64,000 nucleotides of DNA, from assembly GCF_008364795.1 (NCBI RefSeq), contig NZ_VTTM01000011.1, positions 124,001 to 188,000 on the forward strand, given 5' to 3'. The notes under the pieces were generated by a model. The model was given only the letters and a program-made list of their open reading frames with translations, made no database searches and had not been told where the DNA came from. Within the stretch, counting starts at the first letter, position 1. Each line of letters opens with the position of its first letter. Of the stretch, positions 52,056 to 61,699 are shown in pieces. The translations under genes were made by a program, and so were the position numbers. The DNA comes from Azospirillum oryzae. GTDB taxonomy: Bacteria; Pseudomonadota; Alphaproteobacteria; Azospirillales; Azospirillaceae.

Positions 52056-54794
52056 ATGACCGAACCGGAAGCCGATGACCGGCCGTCGCCCGACGCGCTG
52101 CTGGAGGAGGCCAACCGCGAACGGCGCGGGCGCCTGAAGATCTTCCTCGGTGCGGCACCGGGCGTCGGCAAGACCTATGCGATGCTTGAGGACGCCCGCG
52201 CAAGGATTCGCGACGGCACGGAAGTCGTCGTCGGCGTGGTCGAAACGCACGGGCGACGCGACACCGAAGCCCTGCTGGACGGTCTGGACATCCTGCCGCG
52301 GCGGCGGATCGAGTATCGCGGGCGGCCCTTCCAGGAGATGGACCTGGACGCCATCCTGGCCCGCCGGCCGAAGCTGGTGCTGGTGGACGAACTGGCCCAC
52401 ACCAACATCCCCGGCAGCCGCCACGTCAAGCGCTGGCAGGATGTGGACGAGATCCTCGACGCCGGGATCGACGTCTTCTCGACGCTGAACGTCCAGCATC
52501 TGGAAAGCCTGAACGACGTCGTCGAACGCATCGCCGGGATCAAGGTGCGCGAGACGTTGCCAGACGGCGTTCTGCAGCGGGCCGACGAGATCGCGCTGAT
52601 CGACCTGCCGCCGCAGGAACTGATCCGGCGCCTGCAGGAGGGCAAGGTCTATGTGCCCGAACAGGCGAAGCGCGCGGCCGACCATTTCTTCTCCCCCGGC
52701 ACGCTGACCGCACTGCGGGAAATGGCGCTGCGGCAGGCGGCGGAACGGGTGGACGCGCAGATGCTGCGCTATATGCGCGCCCACGCCATCGCCGGTCCCT
52801 GGCCAACGCGCGAGCGAATATTGGTGTGCATCGGCGACGGGCCGCAGGCCCTGCGGCTGGTGCGGACCGCCAAGCGGGCGGCGGAACGACGGGATGCGCC
52901 CTGGGTGGCGCTGTATGTCGAGACCCACCGCGACCATGCCCTGTCGGAGGAGGACAAGGACTGCATCGCCCAGGCGCTGCGGCTGGCCGAACAGCTGGGC
53001 GGCGAGACGGCCGTGGTCCAGGGCGAGCGGGCGGCGGCGGAGATCCTGGCCTTCGCCCGCGCCCGCAACGTCAGCCAGATCATCGTCGGCAGAGCCCATC
53101 CCAAGAACCGGCTGCGCGCGCTGCACCAGTCGGTGACCACCGACCTGCTGGCCCGCAACGAGAATTTCGACGTGATGGTGGTGGCCGGCGAGGACGAGCG
53201 GCCGGCGCGCAGCCTCGACACCAGGGCGCCCTCCCCCGCCTTCGACTGGCTGGCCTACGGCGTGGCGACGCTTACCGTAGCGGCGGCGACGGCGGTGGGG
53301 CTGCTGATCGACGTCTGGCTGCCGCTGCCAAACATCTCGGTCGCCTATCTGATCGGTGTGCTGCTGGTGGCGATCCGGCACGGGCTGGCGCCGTCGATCT
53401 ACGCCTCGGTGCTGAGCTTCCTCGCTTTCAACTTCCTGTTCACCGAGCCGAAATACACCTTCGCCATCACCGACGTGCAGAACATCATGACGGTGTTCTT
53501 CTTCCTGGTGGCGGCGGTCATCACCTCCAACCTCGCCGCCCGCGTCCGCGCCCAGGTGGAGGCGACCCGGCTCAGCGCCCGGCGCACCGCCAACCTCTAT
53601 GACTTCAACCGCCGCATCTCGGCGGCGGTCGGGCTGGACGATGTGCTGTGGGCGGTGGTCCATCACGTCGCCGCCACCATGAACGGCCGCTCGCTGGTGC
53701 TGCTGCCGCGCGACGGCCGGCTGGAGGTCGCCGCCGGCTATCCGCCCGAGGACACGCTGGACGAGAAGTCGATGGCGGCGGCGCGCTGGTCCTGGGAGAA
53801 CGGCAAGACCGCCGGCCGCGGCTCCACCACCCTGCCCGCCGCCGACTGGCTGTTCCTGCCGCTGCGGACCGGGCGCGGGCCGATCGGGGTGCTGGGCGTT
53901 CAGATGACGGAGGGGCAGCAGTTGCTGTCGCCGGAACAGGGGCGGCTGCTCGACACGCTGGCCGATCAGGCGGCGGTCGCCATCGAGCGCACGGCCCTGG
54001 TCGCCGACATCGAGACGGCGCGCGTCGCCGCGGAGACGGAACGGCTGCGCTCCGCCCTGCTGTCTTCGCTGTCCCACGACCTGCGCACGCCGCTGGTCTC
54101 CATCCTGGGGGCATCGTCCAGCCTGACCAGCTATGGCGAGGCGCTGGCCCCGGCCGAACGGACCGAACTGGTGCAGACCATCCAGGAGGAGGCGGAGCGG
54201 CTGAACCGCTTCGTGCAGAATCTGCTGGACATGACGCGGATCGGGTCGGGCACGTTGAAGCCGCGCACCGACTGGGTCGATCTGGCCGACGTGATCGCGG
54301 CGGCGCTGGACCGCGCGAAGCGGATGCTGGAGGACCGCCCGGTGCGGCTGTATCTTGAGCCGGGGCTGCCGCTGCTGCGGCTCGACCCCGTACTGATGGG
54401 GCAGGTGTTCTTCAATCTGATCGACAACGCCTGCAAATACTCGCCCAACGGCAGCCCCATCATCGTCCGGGCGCGGCGCACCGGGGGCGAGGCGCTGATC
54501 GAGCTGTGCGACCAGGGGCCGGGCATTCCGGAGACCGACCGCGAGCGCATCTTCGACATGTTCTACCGGGTGGAGGCAGGCGACGCCCAGACGGCGGGGA
54601 CCGGCCTTGGCCTTGCCATCTGCCGTGGTATCGTGGAGGCGCATGGCGGTAGCATCCGGGCGCTGCCCGGCCGGGATGGCCCCGGCACCTGCATCGCCAT
54701 CCTGCTGCCGGTTCCGGCCGGGCCGGAGATCGCCGGGATGGAAGGAGACAGCACGCGTGGCGAAGATTCTGGTGGCCAAGGTTCTGGTGATTGA
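52056..54794 (+). CDS. kdpD: Osmosensitive K+ sensor histidine kinase KdpD
   Basis: A 912-aa sensor kinase of full KdpD layout. An N-terminal KdpD domain (about 20-230) has Walker A GAAPGVGKTYAML and LVDELAHTNIPGSRH. A universal-stress-like domain follows (about 255-380), then four close membrane helices (about 400-500), a GAF domain, the HisKA site (SSLSHDLRTPLVSILGASS, near residue 670) and the HATPase (NLIDNACKYSP; GTGLGLAICRGI). It senses K+ limitation and phosphorylates KdpE. kdpFABC would normally precede it but the upstream genes are a TRAP transporter. ATG 52056 is chosen as the family N-terminus. Confidence 0.96.
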   Translation: MTEPEADDRPSPDALLEEANRERRGRLKIFLGAAPGVGKTYAMLEDARARIRDGTEVVVGVVETHGRRDTEALLDGLDILPRRRIEYRGRPFQEMDLDAILARRPKLVLVDELAHTNIPGSRHVKRWQDVDEILDAGIDVFSTLNVQHLESLNDVVERIAGIKVRETLPDGVLQRADEIALIDLPPQELIRRLQEGKVYVPEQAKRAADHFFSPGTLTALREMALRQAAERVDAQMLRYMRAHAIAGPWPTRERILVCIGDGPQALRLVRTAKRAAERRDAPWVALYVETHRDHALSEEDKDCIAQALRLAEQLGGETAVVQGERAAAEILAFARARNVSQIIVGRAHPKNRLRALHQSVTTDLLARNENFDVMVVAGEDERPARSLDTRAPSPAFDWLAYGVATLTVAAATAVGLLIDVWLPLPNISVAYLIGVLLVAIRHGLAPSIYASVLSFLAFNFLFTEPKYTFAITDVQNIMTVFFFLVAAVITSNLAARVRAQVEATRLSARRTANLYDFNRRISAAVGLDDVLWAVVHHVAATMNGRSLVLLPRDGRLEVAAGYPPEDTLDEKSMAAARWSWENGKTAGRGSTTLPAADWLFLPLRTGRGPIGVLGVQMTEGQQLLSPEQGRLLDTLADQAAVAIERTALVADIETARVAAETERLRSALLSSLSHDLRTPLVSILGASSSLTSYGEALAPAERTELVQTIQEEAERLNRFVQNLLDMTRIGSGTLKPRTDWVDLADVIAAALDRAKRMLEDRPVRLYLEPGLPLLRLDPVLMGQVFFNLIDNACKYSPNGSPIIVRARRTGGEALIELCDQGPGIPETDRERIFDMFYRVEAGDAQTAGTGLGLAICRGIVEAHGGSIRALPGRDGPGTCIAILLPVPAGPEIAGMEGDSTRGEDSGGQGSGD

Positions 54795-55458
54795 TGACGA
54801 ACCGCAGATCCGCAAGTTCCTGCGCATCAGCCTGTCGGCAAACGGCTACGAGGTGGTGGAGGCGGAAAATGGGCGCGACGGGGTCGAGGCCTGCGCGCGG
54901 CATCGGCCGGATCTGGTGATCCTCGACCTCGGGCTGCCCGACCTCGACGGGCAGGAGGTCATTAGCGCTGTGCGCCAGACCTCCCCGGTGCCGATCATCG
55001 TGCTGTCGGTCCGCGCCCAGGAATACGACAAGGTGGAGGCGCTGGACCGCGGCGCCGTCGACTATGTGGTCAAGCCCTTCGGCGTCGGCGAGCTGATGGC
55101 GCGCGTGCGCGCCGTCCTGCGCCAGCGCCCGGCCGACGCGGAGCCGCCGACCACCGTCACCGCCGGTGCCGTCGTCATCGACCTCGCCCGCCGGGTGGTC
55201 GGGCGCAACGGCACCGAGGTCCACCTGTCGCGCAAGGAGTACGAACTTCTGGCGATGCTGGCCCGCCACGCCGACCATGTCCTGACCCACACCGAACTGC
55301 TGCGTGAGGTCTGGGGGCCGGCGCATGTCCACGACACCGCCTATCTGCGGGTCTATGTGAAGCAGCTCCGCCAGAAGCTGGAGGCCGACCCCAACCTGCC
55401 GGCACTGATCGTGACGGAGCCGGGGGTGGGATACCGGTTCAGGACGGGGGCTGATTAA
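54757..55458 (+). CDS. kdpE: Response regulator KdpE (OmpR family)
   Basis: A 233-aa OmpR/PhoB-type regulator. The receiver has KVLVIDDEPQIRKFLR, phospho-acceptor Asp in LVILDLGLPDLDG near residue 58, and Lys in DYVVKPFG. The winged helix includes LSRKEYELLAMLARH, LTHTELLREVWGP and the end GVGYRF. GTG 54757 has GGAG about nine bases upstream and overlaps kdpD by 38 bp, ensuring coupled expression. It would activate kdpFABC, which is not in the window. Confidence 0.95.
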   Translation: MAKILVAKVLVIDDEPQIRKFLRISLSANGYEVVEAENGRDGVEACARHRPDLVILDLGLPDLDGQEVISAVRQTSPVPIIVLSVRAQEYDKVEALDRGAVDYVVKPFGVGELMARVRAVLRQRPADAEPPTTVTAGAVVIDLARRVVGRNGTEVHLSRKEYELLAMLARHADHVLTHTELLREVWGPAHVHDTAYLRVYVKQLRQKLEADPNLPALIVTEPGVGYRFRTGAD

Positions 55459-55472
55459 GTCGGCCCCGCTGA

Positions 55473-57278
55473 TCAGCGCTTCTCGTCTCCGCCACCATGC
55501 GGAAGGTAGCTCTGAACGAGGTCCTTGGCGGTGTCCTTCAGCATGTCCCACACCTCCGGATCGCCCTTCGCCAGCGTCGCCATCATCGCCGCTGCGTTCT
55601 TCAGCGTGATGTGCGGCGGCAGCGGCGGGACGTTGGGATCGGTGTACGCCTCGACCACCACCGGCCCACGGGTCGCCAGCGCCTCGTCCCACACCTTGCC
55701 GAGGTCTTCGGGCTTGTCGACGAAAAGGCCCTTGAATCCCAACAGCTCGGCATAGCGGGCATAGGGAACGTCGGGAAGCTCCTGCGATGCCTCGAACTTC
55801 GGATTGCCGGCCTGGGCGCGCATCTCCCACGTCACCTGATTGAGGTCGCGGTTGTTCAGCACCAGCACGATGAAGCGCGGGTCGCTCCATCGCTTCCAGT
55901 ATTTCGACAGCGTGATGAGGGCGTTCATGCCGTTCATCTGCATGGCGCCGTCGCCGACGATGGCCAGCACCGGGCGGTCGGGGTGGGCGAACTTGGCGGC
56001 CAGCGCATAGGGCATGCCCGGCCCCATGGTGGCGAGGCCGCCGCACAGGGTGGCCTTCATGCCCCGGCGGATCTTGATGTCGCGGGCGTACCAGTTGGTA
56101 CCCGACCCGGTGTCGCAGGCGATCACCACGTCGTCCGGCAGCTTCGGCGACAGTTCCCAGAAGACGCGCTGCGGGTTGAGCGGCGTGGCGTCGTTCATGG
56201 CGCGGGCTTCCAGAACCTTCCACCAGTCGGCGACGCCGGCCTCGATCCCGTCGCGCCAGGACCGGTCCTGCTTGCGCCGGAGCAGCGGGATCAGCTCGCG
56301 CAGGGTGCCGGCGCTGTCGCCGACCAGATTGACCTCCATCGGGTAGCGGATGCTGAGCATCTTCGGATCGATGTCGATCTGCACCCCGCGCGCCTGCCCC
56401 TCCTTGGGCAGGAACTCCGAATAGGGGAAGCCGGAGCCGATCATCAGCAGCGTGTCGCAGTTGACCATCATCTCGTAGCTCGGCCGGGTGCCGAGCAGGC
56501 CGATGGAGCCGGTGACGAAGGGAAGGTCGTCGGGCAGCGCCGCCTTGCCGAGCAGGGCCTTGGCGACGCCGGCGCCCAGGATGTCGGCCACCTCGATCAC
56601 CTCGTCGGTGGCGTTCAGCGCCCCGGCGCCGACCAGGATCGCCACCTTGGAACCGGCGTTCAGCACGTCGGCGGCGCGGCGCAGGTCGGCCTCCGCCGGG
56701 CGGACGACCGGGGCGGAATATCCGACGCCGGAATGGATGGTGCCATGGGCGCGCGGCGGCGTCTCGACCGCGTCCATCTCCTGCAGGTCGTTGGGCAGGA
56801 TGATGCAGGTCACCGTCCGCTCGGCCATGGCGATGCGCACCGCGCGGTCCACCAGATGCCGAACCTGGGCGGGCGTGGAGGCCATGTGGACATATTCGCC
56901 GGCCACATCCTTGAACAGGGAGACAAGGTCGACCTCCTGCTGGTAACTGCCGCCGAGTGCGGTCAGCGCCTGCTGGCCGATGATGGCCAGCACCGGCTGG
57001 TGGTCGAGCTTCGCGTCGTACAGGCCGTTCAGCAGATGGATGGCGCCGGGGCCGGAGGTCGCGAGGCAGACGCCCAGTTCGCCGGTGTATTTGGCATGCG
57101 CGGTCGCCATGAACGCGGCCAGTTCCTCGTGGCGGGCCTGGATGAAATCGAACTGGTCGCCGGTGCGGGCGAGCGCGCCGACCAGCCCATTGATGCCGTC
57201 GCCGGGATAGCCAAAGACCCGTTTCACACCCCATTCCGAGAGCCGCTGCCAGAAGAAATCACTGACGTTCGGAGCCAT
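55473..57278 (-). CDS. Thiamine-diphosphate-dependent enzyme, pyruvate oxidase/dehydrogenase (PoxB)-like
   Basis: A 601-aa ThDP enzyme of the POX/acetolactate synthase family. The N-terminal PYR domain has the catalytic Glu in ARHEELAAFMA near residue 50. The central domain has IHLLNGLYDAKLDHQPVLAI and a Rossmann-like FAD/nucleotide region. The C-terminal PP domain has the ThDP-Mg motif VGDGAMQMNGMNAL ... LNNRDLN. It most resembles PoxB-type pyruvate:quinone oxidoreductases that yield acetate and CO2, though annotation as 'thiamine pyrophosphate-requiring protein' is equally common. It converges on kdpE (14 bp). ATG 57278 has a GAGAGG site. It follows ttrA after 114 bp on the same strand. Confidence 0.88.
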   Translation of the reverse strand: MAPNVSDFFWQRLSEWGVKRVFGYPGDGINGLVGALARTGDQFDFIQARHEELAAFMATAHAKYTGELGVCLATSGPGAIHLLNGLYDAKLDHQPVLAIIGQQALTALGGSYQQEVDLVSLFKDVAGEYVHMASTPAQVRHLVDRAVRIAMAERTVTCIILPNDLQEMDAVETPPRAHGTIHSGVGYSAPVVRPAEADLRRAADVLNAGSKVAILVGAGALNATDEVIEVADILGAGVAKALLGKAALPDDLPFVTGSIGLLGTRPSYEMMVNCDTLLMIGSGFPYSEFLPKEGQARGVQIDIDPKMLSIRYPMEVNLVGDSAGTLRELIPLLRRKQDRSWRDGIEAGVADWWKVLEARAMNDATPLNPQRVFWELSPKLPDDVVIACDTGSGTNWYARDIKIRRGMKATLCGGLATMGPGMPYALAAKFAHPDRPVLAIVGDGAMQMNGMNALITLSKYWKRWSDPRFIVLVLNNRDLNQVTWEMRAQAGNPKFEASQELPDVPYARYAELLGFKGLFVDKPEDLGKVWDEALATRGPVVVEAYTDPNVPPLPPHITLKNAAAMMATLAKGDPEVWDMLKDTAKDLVQSYLPHGGGDEKR

Positions 57279-57392
57279 TATCGCCTCTCTTGTCTCTGGT
57301 CGTGTTTCACCGCCGTGTCTGTTTCAACTGCGATCCGTCACTTCGGTTCGCCCGAAGCGCTCGATTTTTTTGCAGCCCTGCCCCGTCCGCCA

Positions 57393-60300
57393 TCAGGCGG
57401 AGGCTGCGAGCCGCTCCAGCTTCGCCGGGATTCCCTGGCGCACGGCGGTTCCGGCAATGGGATCGACCCACACCGACGCCCCGGCGCGGGAAGGATCGGC
57501 GATGCCGAGGTCGTTCAGGTTGATGCCGGCCCCGATCTCCGGCACCGAGGGCTGGCTGTGCCCGCCGATCAGGTGCGGTCGGGCGCCGTATTCGCGGTGG
57601 CCGAAACCATGCTCCACCGCCAGCACGCCGCGCATCACGCCATGGCGGACGATGGCGGTGGCGTCCTGCATCCCGCCCGGCGTGGCGATGCGGATGCGGT
57701 CGCCGGTCTCGATGCCCAGGCGGCGGGCGTCCTCGGCGTTGATGCCGACCGGATTGTCCGGATGCAGGTGGCGCAGCCGGCCGGCGGCGATGGTGTAGGC
57801 GCTGACCAGCATCGATTTGGAACTGACCAGCTGGAACGGCCAGTCCTCCGCCGTGTGGTGTTTATGGACCGGGCTGCCGTCGGCGAAGACCGGCTCCATC
57901 CAGGTGGCGGTTCCGGTCCAGCGCCGGCCGGTGATGCTGCTCTTCGCTGTTCCCACCGCCTCGTTGTAGACCTGCAGCGGCTTGAGAAACTTGTGGACGG
58001 CCTTGTCGCCCTCGAAGCCTTCAGCCTGATTCTGGTAACGGCCGCCGCGCACCAGGATATAGGCGACCTTGCGCCACTCCTCCGGCTTCAGCGTGGCCTG
58101 CAGCACCGGCATCACCCGCCCGACGCCGGACAGGGCGATGTCGCGGTCGTCGGCATCGGCGACCGGCTGCTTGCCGAGCCACGCGATGTTGGCGCCGCCG
58201 CGCAGATACCAGTCCTCCGGCCGGTCGAGCGGATGGAGCTTGCCGTCCATGTCGGCGATCGCGTCGGCGCCGAAGCCGGGCAGGCCCAGCCGCTTGGCCA
58301 GCGCAATCAGGAAGGTCTCCATCTGCACATGCAGCCCGTCGGGCAGCGCCTGCGTGCGCGGCTCCACCACCGGCCAGCGCGCGGTGCTGGTCTTGGTCGG
58401 CACGCCGCCCCAGGGCGATGCCCAGCCCCAGGTTTCATACAGCACGGTGTCGGGAACGATGTAGTCGGCGAAGGCCGAGGATTCGTTGATGAACGGGTCG
58501 ATGGAGACGATCAGCGGCAGCGTCTTGGGGTCCTTCAGCGCCGCTTCCGCCGCAGCGCGCAGGCCGGGGATGCCGTAAACCGGGTTGCTGTTCCACAGGA
58601 ACAGGGCCTTCAGGCGATAGGGGTAGCCGTCGGCAAGCCCGCTGGTGAGATATTCGGTGGTCAGCTGCGGCGCGGCCGGATACCAGGGCGCCTTGGCCGG
58701 ATAGGGCTTGCCGGCTGCATTGTTGCGGGCGAACTCGCTGGACTTCTCGTAAGGGACCGGACGGCTGATCGCCGTGCCGGACGGCTTCACCGCGCCGGGG
58801 AAGCTGGCCAGCTTGTAGCGCGGGCCGTCCTGTTCGTCCGGGAAACGGCCGCCGCCGAAGATGCTGCCGCCCTTCCAGTTCAGGTTGCCGATCAGCGTGT
58901 TCAGGGTGACGACGCCGAAGGCGTTGTAGAAGCCGTTGCCGGCCATCATGCCGCCATGGGCGTTGGCGACCGCCTTCTTGCCATGGCTGGTGAATTCGCG
59001 CGCCAGTCCGGCGATGATGTCGGCGGGGATGCCGCAGGCGTCGGCATAGCCGCGCAGTTCCAGCCGCATCGCCTCCTCGCGCAGCAGGGTCAGGCTGGTC
59101 TTGACCGAGACATCGCCGGCCGGCGTCACCACCGCGCCGTCATGGAACAACACCGCCGGCCCGTCCAGAACATCGTGCGCCACCGGCTTTCCCGCCGGGT
59201 CCAGCACGACAAAGGCGTCCTTCTCGCCATACCGCTCCTTCTCGTCCAGCTCCACCCACCCCATGTCGGAGGCGCGCAGCATCCGCCCGTCGCGCGGGTG
59301 GCCCTTCTGCCGGATCACCAGATGGGTGGCGTTGCACCAGCCGGCCTCGCCCGCCGACGTGGCGGCCTTGGCATTCGGCTGGGATAGATAGCGGCTGTCG
59401 ATGCGGTCGTTCTCGAACATCCAGCGCATCATGCCCATCACCAGCGCGCCGTCGGTGCCGGGCCGGATCGGAATCCAGTTCGACCGCTCCCCCGCCGCCC
59501 GATTGTCGGCGTTGGTCAGCACCGGATCGACCACCACGTAGTTCAGCACGCCGTCCGTGCGCCCCTTGGCGACCAGCATGGCCTGCCGCTTGAACGGGTT
59601 GCCGGCGTTGGAGGGGGCGGTGCCGATGAACAGCACGAATTCGGCATTCTGCAGGTCGGGCTTGGCGTGCGGCATCGCCTTCAGGTCGCCGAACGCCGCG
59701 CCGGAACCGGAGCGATAGGCGCCGCCGCAATAGGCGCCATGGCCGGCGAAGTTGATGGTGCCGAGCGCCTGGTTGAAGAAGCGCCGCACGAAGGGCTCCC
59801 TTCCGTCATTGACGGAGGCCAGCAGCGCCACCTGATTGACCTTCGGCCCCAGTTCGGGAGAGGCATGCTCGATCGGCGTCTTCAAGTCGCGCAAGGTCCG
59901 CAGCCCCTCCACCGGCCCCTCGCCGAACAGGTCGCCGCCCTCGGCGATCTCCTCCACCAGCTTGTCGAAGGCGATCGGTTCCCAGCGGCCGGAGCCGCGC
60001 GGGCCGACGCGCTTCATCGGCGTGGTGATGCGGAAGGGGGAGGTCAGCATCTCCAGCGCCGCGTTGCCGCGCCCGCAGGCGGTTGAGCGGCCCTGCAGCC
60101 CCTTCTCGTCCAGCCGTGACAGCGAGCGGAAGCTCTCCTCGATCGGCGTCGCATAGGGCAGGAACGGGTCGGTGGACAGCGGGCTGTAGGGGTTGCCAGC
60201 CACTCGCAGCACGCGGTTCCGCTCCACATCCACCCGCACCCGGACGCCGCACAGCGTGGTGCAGCCCAGGCAGGCGACGTTGGCGACGATCTGGCCCGGC

Positions 60301-60500
60301 GTCGGCTCCACGGCGCCGGTCGCCGGGTCGATGCGGAATTCCGGCTTCGGCGCATTGCCGCTGATGGTGTCGTCGGGACGCTCGCCGGCCCAGGCGCCCT
60401 TGACCAGCTTGCGGCCGGTCTCCGAGAAGCCGCCGGCGAAGGCGGCCAACGCGCCGCCCGCGGCGGTGGAGGTCAAGATGTGGCGACGGGTGATGGACAT
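57393..60500 (-). CDS. ttrA: Tetrathionate reductase catalytic subunit A (molybdopterin)
   Basis: A 1035-aa Mo-bis-MGD enzyme of the DMSO-reductase family. It has a Tat signal (ITRRHILTSTAAGG) followed by SETGRKLVKGAW, an N-terminal [4Fe-4S] site CLGCTTLCGV ... TACGRGNA, and a probable Mo-ligand Cys in HGAYCGGAYRSG near residue 260. The length and partners match TtrA, which reduces tetrathionate to thiosulfate at the outer face of the membrane. It is last in a ttrS-R-B-C-A order. ATG 60500 is favoured because GGAG lies eight bases upstream; GTG 60509 is the alternative. Related thiosulfate- or arsenate-acting enzymes cannot be fully excluded without alignment. Confidence 0.88.
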   Translation of the reverse strand: MSITRRHILTSTAAGGALAAFAGGFSETGRKLVKGAWAGERPDDTISGNAPKPEFRIDPATGAVEPTPGQIVANVACLGCTTLCGVRVRVDVERNRVLRVAGNPYSPLSTDPFLPYATPIEESFRSLSRLDEKGLQGRSTACGRGNAALEMLTSPFRITTPMKRVGPRGSGRWEPIAFDKLVEEIAEGGDLFGEGPVEGLRTLRDLKTPIEHASPELGPKVNQVALLASVNDGREPFVRRFFNQALGTINFAGHGAYCGGAYRSGSGAAFGDLKAMPHAKPDLQNAEFVLFIGTAPSNAGNPFKRQAMLVAKGRTDGVLNYVVVDPVLTNADNRAAGERSNWIPIRPGTDGALVMGMMRWMFENDRIDSRYLSQPNAKAATSAGEAGWCNATHLVIRQKGHPRDGRMLRASDMGWVELDEKERYGEKDAFVVLDPAGKPVAHDVLDGPAVLFHDGAVVTPAGDVSVKTSLTLLREEAMRLELRGYADACGIPADIIAGLAREFTSHGKKAVANAHGGMMAGNGFYNAFGVVTLNTLIGNLNWKGGSIFGGGRFPDEQDGPRYKLASFPGAVKPSGTAISRPVPYEKSSEFARNNAAGKPYPAKAPWYPAAPQLTTEYLTSGLADGYPYRLKALFLWNSNPVYGIPGLRAAAEAALKDPKTLPLIVSIDPFINESSAFADYIVPDTVLYETWGWASPWGGVPTKTSTARWPVVEPRTQALPDGLHVQMETFLIALAKRLGLPGFGADAIADMDGKLHPLDRPEDWYLRGGANIAWLGKQPVADADDRDIALSGVGRVMPVLQATLKPEEWRKVAYILVRGGRYQNQAEGFEGDKAVHKFLKPLQVYNEAVGTAKSSITGRRWTGTATWMEPVFADGSPVHKHHTAEDWPFQLVSSKSMLVSAYTIAAGRLRHLHPDNPVGINAEDARRLGIETGDRIRIATPGGMQDATAIVRHGVMRGVLAVEHGFGHREYGARPHLIGGHSQPSVPEIGAGINLNDLGIADPSRAGASVWVDPIAGTAVRQGIPAKLERLAASA

Positions 60501-60559
60501 GGTGGACACTCCGGTCTTCGCGAGCGGTGCTCAAGCGCGGATTGAATTGGTCGGGCCGG

Positions 60560-61699
60560 CTATTCGGCGGCGGTCAGACGCCCGCCGGGATGGCCGGATG
60601 CGTTGGCCGGACGGCCGGCGGCAGGGGTAGACGACACCGGCAGCAGCGCCGTCATCAGGATCAGCAGGAACAGCCACAGCCCCGCGGTGCCGACGATGCC
60701 CATCAGCCCATCCGGGCCGGCCGGCAGCGCGTATTCGTAGAAACCCGCCCCGGTCTTCGGCACCGACTGGCCGCCGATGAACACGGTCCAGCGGAACATC
60801 CAGGCGCTGTGCACGGCGATCAGCCCGGTCAGCAGCCCGGTGCCGGCCGGCCGGGCGACGGCGATGACGAAGGGCACCACCGTCGCGGCCACCGCCCAGA
60901 CGGCGGTCACCCGCCACGCTTCCGACCCTGCCACGCTGTCCAGCGCCGCCGCGTGCCCCGCATCCAGCCCCGACAGGCTAAGCGCCAGCCACAGCCCGCC
61001 GCACAACATCACCGCGGCCAGCACGGCGGCAAGCAGCCGGTTGCCCAGCACCTCCACCCCACGGTCGGCGGTGCCGACGACGCGGTTGAGGATCAGCACC
61101 AGCCCGAGGGCGCCGGCCAGCGCGGTGGTCAGGAACTGCACCGGCAGGAAGGGCGTGTGCCACAGCGGCCGGGCCTTCACCACTGCCACCTCGACGCCGG
61201 TGTAGAGCGCCACCAGCGCCGCCCCGGCCAACACGAACAGACCGGCGGCCCGGATCAGCCGGTCGTCGCGGCCGCCGCCCAGCGCCGCCAGCCGGTACAG
61301 CCCGGCCAGCCGGCTGTCGACCCGGCCATGCGCCTGCAACTCCTCGCGCAGGCAGGCCCAGCCATAGACCAGCAGGCCAGCGATGTAGAACGGGATGAAC
61401 AGCGATCCCCACCACATCCAGGAGGTCGGCCGGAACACCACGTAGAAGTGCCAGAAGCGGCCGGGCTGGTGCAGGTCGGACAGAAGCGCCACCGGCGCCG
61501 CCAGCCCGCAGGTCAGCGCCACGATCAGGGCGAGCCGCCCCAGCGGGCGCCAGCCGTCACGGGCGAAAGCGTAGCCGGGCAGGCTGAGCAGCAGGCCGCC
61601 GACGGACAGGCCGATCAGGAAGAAATACTGCACGGCCCAGGGAAGCCATGCGACCTCGCGGGTCACGTTGATGACTTCGACGATGTGCGTGTCCATCAT
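60560..61699 (-). CDS. ttrC: Tetrathionate reductase membrane subunit C (NrfD/PsrC family)
   Basis: A 379-aa integral membrane protein with eight or nine helices. It begins THIVEVINVTREVAWLPWAVQYFFLIGLSVGG, typical of NrfD/PsrC quinol dehydrogenases. It oxidises menaquinol or ubiquinol and passes electrons to TtrB. ATG 61699 overlaps the ttrB stop (ATGA) with AAGGAG five bases upstream. It ends 59 bp before the ttrA start. Confidence 0.88.
   Translation of the reverse strand: MMDTHIVEVINVTREVAWLPWAVQYFFLIGLSVGGLLLSLPGYAFARDGWRPLGRLALIVALTCGLAAPVALLSDLHQPGRFWHFYVVFRPTSWMWWGSLFIPFYIAGLLVYGWACLREELQAHGRVDSRLAGLYRLAALGGGRDDRLIRAAGLFVLAGAALVALYTGVEVAVVKARPLWHTPFLPVQFLTTALAGALGLVLILNRVVGTADRGVEVLGNRLLAAVLAAVMLCGGLWLALSLSGLDAGHAAALDSVAGSEAWRVTAVWAVAATVVPFVIAVARPAGTGLLTGLIAVHSAWMFRWTVFIGGQSVPKTGAGFYEYALPAGPDGLMGIVGTAGLWLFLLILMTALLPVSSTPAAGRPANASGHPGGRLTAAE

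Noticed and set aside
51798..54827. A 1009-codon open frame antisense to kdpD
   Set aside because: No domains, Arg/Gln/Gly-rich composition, no ribosome site; it mirrors kdpD, which has complete motifs.
54460..57234. A 924-codon minus-strand frame over kdpE and the ThDP enzyme
   Set aside because: Frame-shifted shadow of the ThDP enzyme, Arg-rich, no motif.
57341..57371. Hairpin CTTCGG-TTCGC-CCGAAG followed by a run of seven T on the plus strand
   Set aside because: The T-run starts about seven bases after the stem and no plus-strand gene ends here, so it is not convincing as a terminator.
55497..59387. A 1296-codon plus-strand open frame across the ThDP enzyme and ttrA
   Set aside because: Crosses two real minus-strand genes and their gap; composition is shadow-like and no motif is found.
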